A stretch of 47,968 bases of DNA. Source: Erysipelotrichaceae bacterium (GTDB lineage: Bacteria > Bacillota_I > Bacilli_A > Erysipelotrichales > Erysipelotrichaceae). The stretch lies in the NCBI GenBank assembly GCA_022780745.1, contig JALEVB010000037.1:1-47968 (forward strand), given 5' to 3'. The translations under genes and the position numbers were made by a program. Of the stretch, positions 34,518 to 43,123 are shown one piece after another. How positions within the stretch are numbered: the stretch's first letter is position 1; each line of letters begins with the position of its first letter. The notes beneath the pieces were generated by a model, which was not told the DNA's origin, searched no databases, and worked only from the letters and a program-made list of their open reading frames with translations.

Positions 34518-37236
34518 ATTGCCTTATTCTCCTAATTTTTAAGATACCAATAAAAGCCAATAAAGCTAATAATATTATACCCAGGATAACACCAGCAATT
34601 TCAAATACATCCATGACATTATCATCATATGTCATATTCTCTTTAATATTTTCAATATCATATATATTACTGCTTTTCTTAGAAACAACGATATAACTGC
34701 TAAGCTTATCACTCATGAAAGTGATGTTATCCTTTGTTTGCATAGTATAACATTTTCTAACTTCACCATCAACATAAGTAAATACGCTAAAAACATCATT
34801 TTCCTGATATCCTTCAGGTTTATTGATAGTAATGATCAAAGGACTATTGATATCAACATTTTCAAATCTTCTTTTTAAACTAAGATCAAAAGTATCATAT
34901 ACTTCATAACCATTGGCTATAGCCACCTTTTTTAAGGTAGCAGCATTTTTACTATTTTGATGATAATTCAATTTATATAAAGGTTCAATAAAACTATTTT
35001 TGGTATCATCTAAAATAGCTAAAGATAAACCAGAAACACTTAAATTCTTATTTCCATTTATTGCATAGCCTACATGATCTTTGATCGTTTCATAAACTAA
35101 AGCATCTAATTTTCTGATCTGATCAAAATTCAAATATGGAACACCACTATCATCCAATGTATCCTTTAATGAAATAATATTACTGATATCATCTTCTGTA
35201 AGTTCATTGATATCCAGCATTAAGATCTCATTGACCTTATTAGCTATCTTTACACTATTAAGATAAGCTTCAGCAGATACTTCTATCTCATAGCTTATCT
35301 GCTTGCCAGCAAAAGTAATAACGACCTGTTGTACTCCTGGTTCGTTAGTATTGAAATTAGAAATCATGGAAGTATCAAGATCATAAGTCTTACTACTGCC
35401 ATCACTAAACAATACTTTGACTTTTAGATCTTCGATATCGATCCTTTCATACTGTTTATAATTCTTTTTGGGATCTCCAACTAATTCTATCGCATCTACA
35501 TCTTGATAAACTGCATAATAATAAGTATCTTCACTAACATTGCTTATATTCTTATCCCATCCTACAAATAAAGCATTCTCTTTACTAGGGATACCAACAC
35601 TTGGAACACTATCTACAATTATATTATAGCTTATCAGATCTGTACCATCCTTAAATGTACCACCATCACTATCAAAGCTAACATTGACAAAATCAGCTTC
35701 CTCATAGTTACCAGCCAAATAATGATCAATACTATCCTGCAAAATATATGCAACATGGTTAGCATAATCGTAATTATATAATAAACTGACTTCACTATTA
35801 TCGTCTAAGGTTGCATCACTTTGGATCTTGTACCATTTTTGTCCGTTGCTTTCAAAACTGCTTAAAATAATAAAAGCATAATCTCCTGTTGTCGTTGAAG
35901 AATATAAGATATCACTATTAGTATCCGGATACTGGTAAATATCTACCTGTTTATTAGCGTTTATGATTCCCAGGTTATAGTAATTAAGATCTTTAAAGCC
36001 AAAATATTCATCGATCTTATAATAATACATAGCCGCTTTTTCACCCCAGTAAGGATCAGAAGCATAACTAACATTCATACCACTAGCCTTATTACCAAAA
36101 AATCCTCCATGATATGTAAACTTCTTAGGATAACAATAACTGCCAGAAATATAATACTTGGCATGTGAATAGATACTAGATTTAATTGATAGATATCTTG
36201 ATGCATTCTTTTCAACATCACTATCATATGCCGCATGTCCAAATAAATTATTTCTGGTATATGCTAATGAACTTTTGCCATTTGCGCTTTCATTACAAGC
36301 TAATGCAAACATCATAATCGCATTAGCACCAAATTCATACTGATACTGGTAGAATTCTTCTTCATTATCATAAAACTGTGATCTGGTCAAACTATCATCA
36401 GCACTATCTTTATCCATATCCTGATAGCTTTGTAAGCTACCATTGATCAAAAGATCATCCTGCAAATAACTCTTTAATTCATCTAAGCTGATATTGGTAA
36501 TGCTACGATGAGAAACAAACTGATAATAATTATAAAAAGGTTCATCGCAAGCAATACTATTGATATAAGTATTATTTTTATAATCATCCAGCATCATCTG
36601 CAGATCATAATAAAAATAATGCGAATCATAACTATAATAAATAACATCTTCTTCCAGAAAAGAAGGAGCTTTACCAAGATTTATCAGACTTACATAATAA
36701 CTAGAATCAATATCATTTTTGACCTGATGATAAAGATCTCCATCATTAACGATATAAGAATTAACACTATTCTCCTTTAAAAAGTTTACAGGAATGATCG
36801 TTAGATCATTAATATCACTATATCCAATAACTCCAGCTACCTTGAAATAAACATTCATATCACTATCAGTATCCAGATATGCTCCATCTACCCCATAACA
36901 TGCATTAAGATAATTGCTATTGTTGTCTAAAACATTACGAAATTCAAAATTTACATCACAGCTATTACTTTTATTAAAAGTTACGATACCATATTCTATT
37001 CTTAAAAATAAGCCTTTATAAGTAATAGCTAAATTATCATAATTATCAATATTCTCATCATAATATTTATATGCCTGAAGATAAGTACTAAAACTAGTAA
37101 TACTATCAATACTATCATCATTGACATTAACTACTTCATATCGATCTTCATAATAAACAATATCTTCAAACCCTAAAGCCTTAACATTGATCATCGATAT
37201 GAATAAGCAAATAATTATGCTTAGTATTTTTTTCAA
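34477..37236 (-). CDS. Surface-anchored glucosaminidase with SH3, InlB-like and Ig-like domains
   Basis: A 919-residue secreted membrane-anchored protein. A signal segment (residues 1-20) precedes a long unassigned N-terminal domain (25-285). A GH73-type N-acetylglucosaminidase region covers about 290-420, with ALACNESANGKSSLA (candidate catalytic Glu316) and RNNLFGHAAYDS. An SH3b-like domain (about 424-475, VDIYQYPDTNSDILY), an InlB/Flg_new beta-repeat (about 515-580, SFDSDGGTF to FVGWDK) and a bacterial Ig-like domain (about 582-655) follow. The C-terminus has one membrane helix near 885-905 and a charged tail, so the enzyme is bound to the membrane facing the wall. The start is TTG directly after the ogt stop, with GGGAGTG upstream. 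Likely function: peptidoglycan remodelling. Confidence 0.8.
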   Translation of the reverse strand: MKKILSIIICLFISMINVKALGFEDIVYYEDRYEVVNVNDDSIDSITSFSTYLQAYKYYDENIDNYDNLAITYKGLFLRIEYGIVTFNKSNSCDVNFEFRNVLDNNSNYLNACYGVDGAYLDTDSDMNVYFKVAGVIGYSDINDLTIIPVNFLKENSVNSYIVNDGDLYHQVKNDIDSSYYVSLINLGKAPSFLEEDVIYYSYDSHYFYYDLQMMLDDYKNNTYINSIACDEPFYNYYQFVSHRSITNISLDELKSYLQDDLLINGSLQSYQDMDKDSADDSLTRSQFYDNEEEFYQYQYEFGANAIMMFALACNESANGKSSLAYTRNNLFGHAAYDSDVEKNASRYLSIKSSIYSHAKYYISGSYCYPKKFTYHGGFFGNKASGMNVSYASDPYWGEKAAMYYYKIDEYFGFKDLNYYNLGIINANKQVDIYQYPDTNSDILYSSTTTGDYAFIILSSFESNGQKWYKIQSDATLDDNSEVSLLYNYDYANHVAYILQDSIDHYLAGNYEEADFVNVSFDSDGGTFKDGTDLISYNIIVDSVPSVGIPSKENALFVGWDKNISNVSEDTYYYAVYQDVDAIELVGDPKKNYKQYERIDIEDLKVKVLFSDGSSKTYDLDTSMISNFNTNEPGVQQVVITFAGKQISYEIEVSAEAYLNSVKIANKVNEILMLDINELTEDDISNIISLKDTLDDSGVPYLNFDQIRKLDALVYETIKDHVGYAINGNKNLSVSGLSLAILDDTKNSFIEPLYKLNYHQNSKNAATLKKVAIANGYEVYDTFDLSLKRRFENVDINSPLIITINKPEGYQENDVFSVFTYVDGEVRKCYTMQTKDNITFMSDKLSSYIVVSKKSSNIYDIENIKENMTYDDNVMDVFEIAGVILGIILLALLAFIGILKIRRIRQYDSKKGETEQDQI

Positions 37237-37680
37237 TTAAAACACTCCCTTTTTTTCTAAAGCCAATAAATACGCTTTAGCATCTACACCCAATCCAAAG
37301 CCACCTAAAGAACCATTGCTATTAATGACCCTATGACATGGAACAACCAGCAAAAGCTTGTTACAATGCATAATATGACCCATCAAACGATTTTTGCCAG
37401 CATTATTAGAATTAATAGCTAACTGCTTATAGCTAATAGTCTTGCCATATTCAACCTTCACTAATTCCTGATAAACATTAGCATACTTTCCTTCAATATG
37501 ATACGGAAAAGTAAAAATAGTGCGCTTCTTATCAAAATACTCCAGCAATTGCTTAACACACTCATCCAATACATCACAATGATCATGATAAATTTCATCA
37601 CATCTTGATATTTCAACTATCTGATCATTCATTTCAACAATTTTTAAATTACCTATAGGCGTTTCTAAACTTGTAATCAT
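37237..37680 (-). CDS. ogt: Methylated-DNA-protein cysteine methyltransferase
   Basis: A 147-residue suicide repair protein for O6-alkylguanine. The acceptor cysteine is in LLVVPCHRVINSNGSLGGFG near residue 113, and the DNA-binding helix-turn-helix region contains GKTISYKQLA near 80 and NRLMGHIM near 97 in place of the usual NPxxxxIPCHR spacing. Compact Ogt type without an Ada N-terminal domain. It is the first gene of a minus-strand unit (ogt, surface glucosaminidase, ParB-like, rluB) and diverges from alkD. Confidence 0.92.
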   Translation of the reverse strand: MITSLETPIGNLKIVEMNDQIVEISRCDEIYHDHCDVLDECVKQLLEYFDKKRTIFTFPYHIEGKYANVYQELVKVEYGKTISYKQLAINSNNAGKNRLMGHIMHCNKLLLVVPCHRVINSNGSLGGFGLGVDAKAYLLALEKKGVF

Positions 37681-37730
37681 TACTATTCACTTCCTATAAT
37701 ATTATAAAGGAGATTAGAAGAATATGTCAT
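37671..37730. promoter_or_regulatory. Back-to-back overlapping promoters of ogt and alkD
   Basis: The 12-base palindrome TATAATATTATA at 37695-37706 gives a -10 box on each strand. Plus: TTGTAA (37671-37676), 18-base spacer, TATAAT. Minus: ATGACA (37725-37730), 18-base spacer, TATAAT. Each -35 box lies at the first codons of the opposite gene, so both polymerase sites cover the whole 43-base gap. Confidence 0.6.
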
Positions 37731-38398
37731 CCACAATTTCATTATTAGAACCACATATCGATCTAGAATATAAACAATTTAATGAAAAAATTCAAAACAC
37801 TAATTATCCATTACTAGGTGTAAGAATACCCATTTTAAGAAAACTAAGCAAACAAATCGCAAAAGATCCTTCATCATTTTTACAAGAAGAACATCATTAT
37901 TTTGAAGAAATAATGATGGAAGGATTTGTCATCGCATATATGAATATGGATCTTAAACAGGCTATCCCCTACATCAATAACTACTTAACAAAAATAGATA
38001 ATTGGGGTTTATGCGATAGTTTTGTATCCAGCTTGAAAAAATATAATAAAAATCCTGATGAATTCTATAAATATGTATCATCATTTCAAAATAGTACTAA
38101 AGAATATGAATTACGCTTTATGATCGTATGCTTTTTAGATTATTTTATCATAGACAAATATGTTGATAATATCATAGAAATCATCACTAAGATCAATATT
38201 CATACATATTATATCGATATGGCCATTGCTTGGCTAATAGCTGAATTAGCAATTACGCAATATGACAAAATAATAAAAATATTCAAAAATTGCCAACTAG
38301 ACAAATTTATCATCAACAAAGCAATATCCAAAATTCGCGATTCTTATCGCATTGAACAAGCAAAGAAAGATTATTTAAAACAATTTCGCCAAAAATAG
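37724..38398 (+). CDS. alkD: DNA alkylation repair protein, AlkD family
   Basis: A 224-residue all-helical HEAT-like DNA glycosylase for N3/N7-alkylated purines. Family signs are LLGVRIPILRKLSKQIAK near residue 31, the DNWGLCDSF block near 93 that holds the key Asp-Trp residues, AIAWLIAELAI near 167 and the NKAISKIRDSYRI end near 200. It pairs functionally with the divergent ogt. The ribosome site is AAAGGAG. Confidence 0.9.
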   Translation: MSSTISLLEPHIDLEYKQFNEKIQNTNYPLLGVRIPILRKLSKQIAKDPSSFLQEEHHYFEEIMMEGFVIAYMNMDLKQAIPYINNYLTKIDNWGLCDSFVSSLKKYNKNPDEFYKYVSSFQNSTKEYELRFMIVCFLDYFIIDKYVDNIIEIITKINIHTYYIDMAIAWLIAELAITQYDKIIKIFKNCQLDKFIINKAISKIRDSYRIEQAKKDYLKQFRQK

Positions 38399-38499
38399 GA
38401 TTTTCAAAAATTTAACCAAATTTTGCCCACTAGACTTTAAAAAAATGATACTTATTTTATGATAATATCAAATATATTTGTTAAAGAGGTTTAAAATTT

Positions 38500-39636
38500 A
38501 TGTACAAAAAAACATCAAATGCAAGTTTCCTATTATACGGAAATCCTACCGCTTCTTTTTTAGAAGACAAAACATTAATTCAACACAAGGCTACAAAATA
38601 CAGCAAAAAGATCCAACGCTATTATTCTTACAGTTTTGATTCCTATGTCCGTATCGAAGAAGGAATTGGACTATTAGTAATTTATGATGACAAAAAATAT
38701 GAATTCTTAATAAATAGCCAAATAAAGATCAATAAAGATGTAAAGTTTAGCATTATTCCAATTGATGATCATGTGAAATTTACTATTTATCATGAACAGC
38801 AGCAGAATTATAAATATTATAACTACAATGATGACTCTAAAAAAATTGAACAAAAATTCAGGCTTAATAATATTTATTCTTATTCGTATAGTGATATCAA
38901 AGCACTAAATAGTGAATATAAGCCAAATAAATATTATGAATTAATATTTATCGATTGTGGCAGTTGCCTTGCCATGATCAATGATCAACAAGTTGATCTA
39001 GAACAAAATGATATATGCATTATTGATTTAGCTAATACCAGCTTTAAAACTATTGAAACCAGCAAACAATGCAATTGCTTGCATATGATCTTTGATAGTG
39101 AACAGCCTATCGATCAATCAATGCTAAATAAACATATTCATGCAACTAAAAATATTCTAGAGCTAATAAAGCCCTTAGCAAATAATGTCAATAAAGATTA
39201 TGAATATGATCTATATCTAACTACTTTACAATTGATCATTATTTCTTTACTACAAAAAAATACTAAAAAAATGCCACCTGCCAGTGGTCCAAAAGCCGTT
39301 AATTATTATGACAATGATTCTTTTAGAAAAATCGTTAGTTTTATTGATGAAAATCTAGATTCTACAATAACTATTGAATTGCTTTGTCATCGTTTTGGTA
39401 TCTCTCATGGTTCAATAATAAATCTATTTAATGAAAATCTAAATATAACCTATAAGAAATATCTAACTGATGCCCGTTTAAGAAAAAGTAAAGAATTAAT
39501 AAGATCTCAACATTATTCCATAGATGATATTGCTACAAAGCTAGGCTTTCGTTCAACGTACTACTTCTCTAAAAAATTCTACGAATTATTTGGATTAACG
39601 GTTAATGAATATGCTCGAAAGACCTATCAAGATTAA
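38500..39636 (+). CDS. AraC family transcriptional regulator
   Basis: A 378-residue regulator. The last ~100 residues are the AraC DNA-binding domain with two helix-turn-helices: TIELLCHRFGISHGSIINLFN near 290 and YSIDDIATKLGFRSTYYFSKKFYELFG near 340. The first ~215 residues contain two beta-rich halves, the second of which (YELIFIDCGSCLAMINDQQ) resembles a cupin sugar-sensing domain; the first may be a second cupin-like unit. The adjacent convergent operon (EIIA, AgaS, GH35) makes control of galactoside or amino sugar use likely. A possible promoter is TTGCCC (38423) with TGATAC (38446), spacing 17. The ribosome site is AGAGGT. Confidence 0.88.
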   Translation: MYKKTSNASFLLYGNPTASFLEDKTLIQHKATKYSKKIQRYYSYSFDSYVRIEEGIGLLVIYDDKKYEFLINSQIKINKDVKFSIIPIDDHVKFTIYHEQQQNYKYYNYNDDSKKIEQKFRLNNIYSYSYSDIKALNSEYKPNKYYELIFIDCGSCLAMINDQQVDLEQNDICIIDLANTSFKTIETSKQCNCLHMIFDSEQPIDQSMLNKHIHATKNILELIKPLANNVNKDYEYDLYLTTLQLIIISLLQKNTKKMPPASGPKAVNYYDNDSFRKIVSFIDENLDSTITIELLCHRFGISHGSIINLFNENLNITYKKYLTDARLRKSKELIRSQHYSIDDIATKLGFRSTYYFSKKFYELFGLTVNEYARKTYQD

Positions 39637-39659
39637 AGGAAGCTTTCGCTTCCTTTAAT
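39632..39659. terminator. Bidirectional terminator between araC-type gene and EIIA gene
   Basis: A perfect 12-bp stem (39632-39643 with 39648-39659, loop TTTC). The arms contain GGAAGC and GCTTCC, and both stop codons lie within it. The T-tract is short on each side. Confidence 0.65.
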
Positions 39660-40047
39660 ACTTCACCATTTGCTCTTTGCCAGTATTAATGATCATATCT
39701 ACTAAACTATCGATATCATTAGCGATAGCTCTAGCCATACTGCATTCAATGATCATTGCTAGATTAGTACCGGCAATAACCCTAATATTTTTTGAAGGAT
39801 ATTGCCTAGCCACCTTTATTGCACAAAAGTATGGTGTACCTTGCAATAGGTCAACCATAAACAAGATATCATCACAATCATTTAAGCTATCAATTGCCTG
39901 ATTCATCTTTTTTTCTAGCATAGCAATAGAATCATCAATTGTAAAATCAATGGTTTTTAAATGATCACAAGCACCTGCAATAAGTTCATAAGCACTATAT
40001 ATTCCACTAGCAAAACTGCTATGTCCACAAACTATTATACCTATCAT
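39655..40047 (-). CDS. PTS mannose-family EIIA component
   Basis: A 130-residue EIIA-Man domain. The phosphorylated histidine is in the N-terminal motif IIVCGHSSFASG (His9), and MVDLLQGTPYFCAI near residue 63 and IRVIAGTNLAMIIE near 87 complete the family pattern. It would pass phosphate from HPr to an EIIB partner. No EIIB, EIIC or EIID gene is in the window, so it is an orphan here. There is no clear ribosome site; the ATG lies ten bases after the agaS stop, suggesting coupling. Confidence 0.9.
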   Translation of the reverse strand: MIGIIVCGHSSFASGIYSAYELIAGACDHLKTIDFTIDDSIAMLEKKMNQAIDSLNDCDDILFMVDLLQGTPYFCAIKVARQYPSKNIRVIAGTNLAMIIECSMARAIANDIDSLVDMIINTGKEQMVKY

Positions 40048-40057
40048 ATGCTTGTAC

Positions 40058-41233
40058 TTATTTTTGATAAGGGTATAATGTTACACCTTTTACTACCCTA
40101 TTTACTTCACCAGTAGGACATGGATCATCAGGTGTAATATTTAGTGATAACGACTTAAATAAAGCTATTAACTGCGCACAGATAATAAAATCTAAGCCAT
40201 TATAAATATTATCTAAAGCTCTGCCATTAAATTCATAATAATAATTAGCTAAAGCTTTAGCCTCTAAACATGTAGTATTCGTAATGACCATGATCTTATT
40301 AGCTTTACGCTGTTTAGCCATCTCTTTGATCAGATCAGTTTCATATTGTCTGGTATATGGATCATCACTAAGATATATAACTGTCAAAGTGCTATCATCA
40401 ACAATTGATTTAGGACCATGTCTAAAACCTAATGGGGTATCATACATGGTAACTATTTTACCTGCTGTTAATTCCAGCATCTTTAATGCTGATTCCTGAG
40501 CAATACCTTTTAATGTATTGCTGCCTAAATAAACGATACGTTTAAAATCATAATCTTCAACTACATTTTTCATCAACGAATGATCATTATCAACAAGGAT
40601 AACAGCTTTTTCAATAACACTATTGATAATATCTATCGTTTCCTCTAAATGATCGATACTAAAACACAAAAGCGCAGCCAGATACATATTGGTAAAACTA
40701 GAAGTCATGGCAAAAGATAGATCACAGGTTTCATCAGTAAGATTAATAGCTAAACAATGCTCATCAATATTACCTCTTTTACTAAGTTCTCCTTGTGAAT
40801 TGCAGGTAATAAACAAATTATATAAATTATCATGATTAACACTTTCAGCATTATCAATAGCTCCAATAGATTCTGGCGAATTGCCACTGCGACCAAAACT
40901 AATCAAAAGTGTTGGCTTAGTTTGCGAAATATAATTTTCAGGACTAGCTGTAATATCTGTAGTTGCATAAGATTTAGCTTTAAAATTCACTAAGCGATTA
41001 ATATAAGAAAATAAAGCATTACCTACAAATTCACTAGTACCAGCACCTGTAAAGATGACATCATAATCATCATTATCCAAAACATTAGCCATAAATACCT
41101 TGATCTTATCCTGCATCTGCCTTATCTGATCACAAGTCTTGACCCAGGTAGCAGGCTGCTGATGAATCTCTGTTGCCGTATAAACAGCCTTTGTTTGCAT
41201 TAGCATACGATCATCCATATTAAATATCGACAT
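40058..41233 (-). CDS. agaS: AgaS-type SIS-domain sugar phosphate isomerase/deaminase
   Basis: A 391-residue double-SIS protein. The first SIS domain has FTGAGTSEFVGNAL near residue 61 and LISFGRSGNSPESIGAI near 110; the second has IVYLGSNTLKGIAQESALKMLELTAG near 225 with the DTPLGFRHGPKSIV loop near 265. This pattern is that of AgaS, which acts on galactosamine-6-phosphate or tagatose-6-phosphate type substrates, rather than of GlmS, which has a glutaminase domain. Next to a GH35 beta-galactosidase and a mannose-type EIIA, it fits catabolism of host galactose/GalNAc glycans. The ribosome site is TAGGAG. Confidence 0.9.
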   Translation of the reverse strand: MSIFNMDDRMLMQTKAVYTATEIHQQPATWVKTCDQIRQMQDKIKVFMANVLDNDDYDVIFTGAGTSEFVGNALFSYINRLVNFKAKSYATTDITASPENYISQTKPTLLISFGRSGNSPESIGAIDNAESVNHDNLYNLFITCNSQGELSKRGNIDEHCLAINLTDETCDLSFAMTSSFTNMYLAALLCFSIDHLEETIDIINSVIEKAVILVDNDHSLMKNVVEDYDFKRIVYLGSNTLKGIAQESALKMLELTAGKIVTMYDTPLGFRHGPKSIVDDSTLTVIYLSDDPYTRQYETDLIKEMAKQRKANKIMVITNTTCLEAKALANYYYEFNGRALDNIYNGLDFIICAQLIALFKSLSLNITPDDPCPTGEVNRVVKGVTLYPYQK

Positions 41234-41272
41234 ATTTTTACTCCTATTCTTATTTTAATTATAACAAGCTAA

Positions 41273-43039
41273 TTATTCTTTGATAAGTGGTTTATCATTC
41301 AAACTGATATGATCATTTACTATACCTTCAGTTTCAAAAATAATGATCCTATTTTCACCACGATGCAATAAAGGGGCACTAATATATAAATAATTAATTG
41401 GACCTTCATTATAAAAACGTCCAATATTCTTACCATTAATAAAGGCACATCCCTTACCAAAACCATCAAGATTCAAGAAAGTATCACCAATAGTATCAAC
41501 ATTAAACTTATATTCATAGAATGCTGGACCATTAGCTTCATATTTTTGATCAAAATCAACATCATCAATATTATCAAGCTCTAAACAATAATGTTGCCAC
41601 CCAGTATGAAAATGAAGATCTAACATATATCCACCTTTTAGTCCTTTTCGCATAGACCCAAGGACCAAACTAGCTCCATAATTGATCCTGCCAACATTTT
41701 CTACTAAGATATCAAGAATATTATTATCTTCATTAGGCAGATCCAATTCAATATTAGTACCCATATTTTCACGATATTGTGTTGCAACCAATTTCTGATT
41801 GACAAAGACCAAAGCACGATCATCACAATCTACCAGTTTACTTTTAGCCAAATGTCTTTTTTTGCCAACATTAGCACGATATAAGATATAGCCAAAGTTC
41901 TGATCTAGTTTTTCCATTGCTAGCGTATGATCATTATAAATAGGCTTAGCTAAGCTATGTAGTGTGTTAAATAATGATACTGCATTAGTACATCTTATAT
42001 CTCCATAATCAATAAAACTAATATTAGCTGACAATTTAACCTCATCAATTGGACGATACTTACTAATTACTTCTTTAAACTTATAATACTTTTCACTAGG
42101 CATTCCCCATTCTGTTAAAGGTGCATCATAATCATAAGAAGTTGTTTGCGGATCTATCATACCATGATAACTACAGCCATTATAGAAACCATAGTTAGTG
42201 CCACCACAAAACATATAAATATTAACACTACCCATCTGCAAAATATTGTCTAATTCATAAGCAGCATCACTAGCATCTCTTTTTTTAATTGGTGAACCCC
42301 AGTTATTAAACCATCCGATCCAGAATTCCATACACATTAAAGGAGCTTCAATATTATTATCTTGCATAAATGTTTTTAAAGCACCCATTTGCTCATCAGT
42401 TCTTGATCCAAAATTAGCCGTAGGCAAGACTTCTTCATTAAGCAATGTCCCAGCATCCAGTACTTCTTTCCATCCACCATCTGAAGTAAATAAAGGTACA
42501 TCGCAGCCATGTTTTATCATCAGATCTTTGATCGCTTTTAAATATTTTTTATCATTGCCAAATGATCCATATTCATTTTCGATCTGACACATGATAACAG
42601 GACCTCCATTAGTAAATAATAAAGGTCTAATTACTTTAAATAAGGCTTCATAATACTTATCAACTTTTTCTAGAAATGGTTTATATGTACTTCTAACCCT
42701 CATAGCATCATCTTTTAAAAGCCAGGCAGGAAGTCCTCCAAATTCCCATTCAGCACAAATATAAGGTGTAGGTCTTAAGATGACCAGTAAACCCAAATCA
42801 GCTGCCAAATGAACAAATCTGGCTACATCCTTTTCATTTTCAAATTCAAACTGTCCTTCTTTAGGTTCATGAAAATTCCATGGTATATAAGTTTCAACAC
42901 AATTACATCCCATATTTTTCAGCTTTTCTAATCTATCCTGCCAGTATAAAGGACAAATACGAAAATAATGTAAAGCACCCGAAATAAGCTTAATTGGCTT
43001 ACCATCAAGCATAAAATCCTTTGAAATCGTAAAGTTCAT
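41273..43039 (-). CDS. bgaC: GH35 beta-galactosidase (BgaC-like)
   Basis: A 588-residue glycoside hydrolase 35. The catalytic barrel begins ISGALHYFRICP near residue 20 and has ETYIPWNFHEP near 49. The acid/base Glu is in MCQIENEYGSFG near 156 and the nucleophile Glu in LMCMEFWIGWFNNWG near 236, with GGTNYGFYNG near 280. Two beta-jelly-roll domains follow, ending with FINGKNIGRFYNEGP. No signal peptide, so it works in the cytoplasm on imported disaccharides; streptococcal BgaC is beta-1,3-galactose specific and sits in a similar EIIA-agaS cluster. AGGAGG precedes the ATG; a TATAAT at 43060-43065 with weak -35 may be the promoter. Confidence 0.92.
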   Translation of the reverse strand: MNFTISKDFMLDGKPIKLISGALHYFRICPLYWQDRLEKLKNMGCNCVETYIPWNFHEPKEGQFEFENEKDVARFVHLAADLGLLVILRPTPYICAEWEFGGLPAWLLKDDAMRVRSTYKPFLEKVDKYYEALFKVIRPLLFTNGGPVIMCQIENEYGSFGNDKKYLKAIKDLMIKHGCDVPLFTSDGGWKEVLDAGTLLNEEVLPTANFGSRTDEQMGALKTFMQDNNIEAPLMCMEFWIGWFNNWGSPIKKRDASDAAYELDNILQMGSVNIYMFCGGTNYGFYNGCSYHGMIDPQTTSYDYDAPLTEWGMPSEKYYKFKEVISKYRPIDEVKLSANISFIDYGDIRCTNAVSLFNTLHSLAKPIYNDHTLAMEKLDQNFGYILYRANVGKKRHLAKSKLVDCDDRALVFVNQKLVATQYRENMGTNIELDLPNEDNNILDILVENVGRINYGASLVLGSMRKGLKGGYMLDLHFHTGWQHYCLELDNIDDVDFDQKYEANGPAFYEYKFNVDTIGDTFLNLDGFGKGCAFINGKNIGRFYNEGPINYLYISAPLLHRGENRIIIFETEGIVNDHISLNDKPLIKE

Positions 43040-43096
43040 CAGCTATTCCTCCTATCTAAATTATATTACGAAAAATATCATATTTATCCCTATATT

Positions 43097-43123
43097 TAAA
43101 AAAGAGCTAAACTTTAGCTCTTT
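43097..43123 (-). terminator. Intrinsic terminator of tex
   Basis: AAAGAGCTA (minus strand) 9-bp stem (43101-43109 with 43115-43123, loop of 5) followed by a run of six T. It separates tex from bgaC. Confidence 0.75.

Noticed and set aside
36508-36780. Isoleucine-rich 90-codon plus-strand frame
   Set aside because: Composition is the mirror of aspartate/tyrosine-rich codons in the surface glucosaminidase gene; no start signals.
38399-38499. Possible riboswitch or leader in front of the AraC gene
   Set aside because: The 100-base A/T-rich stretch shows only weak promoter-like hexamers and no conserved stem or aptamer core.
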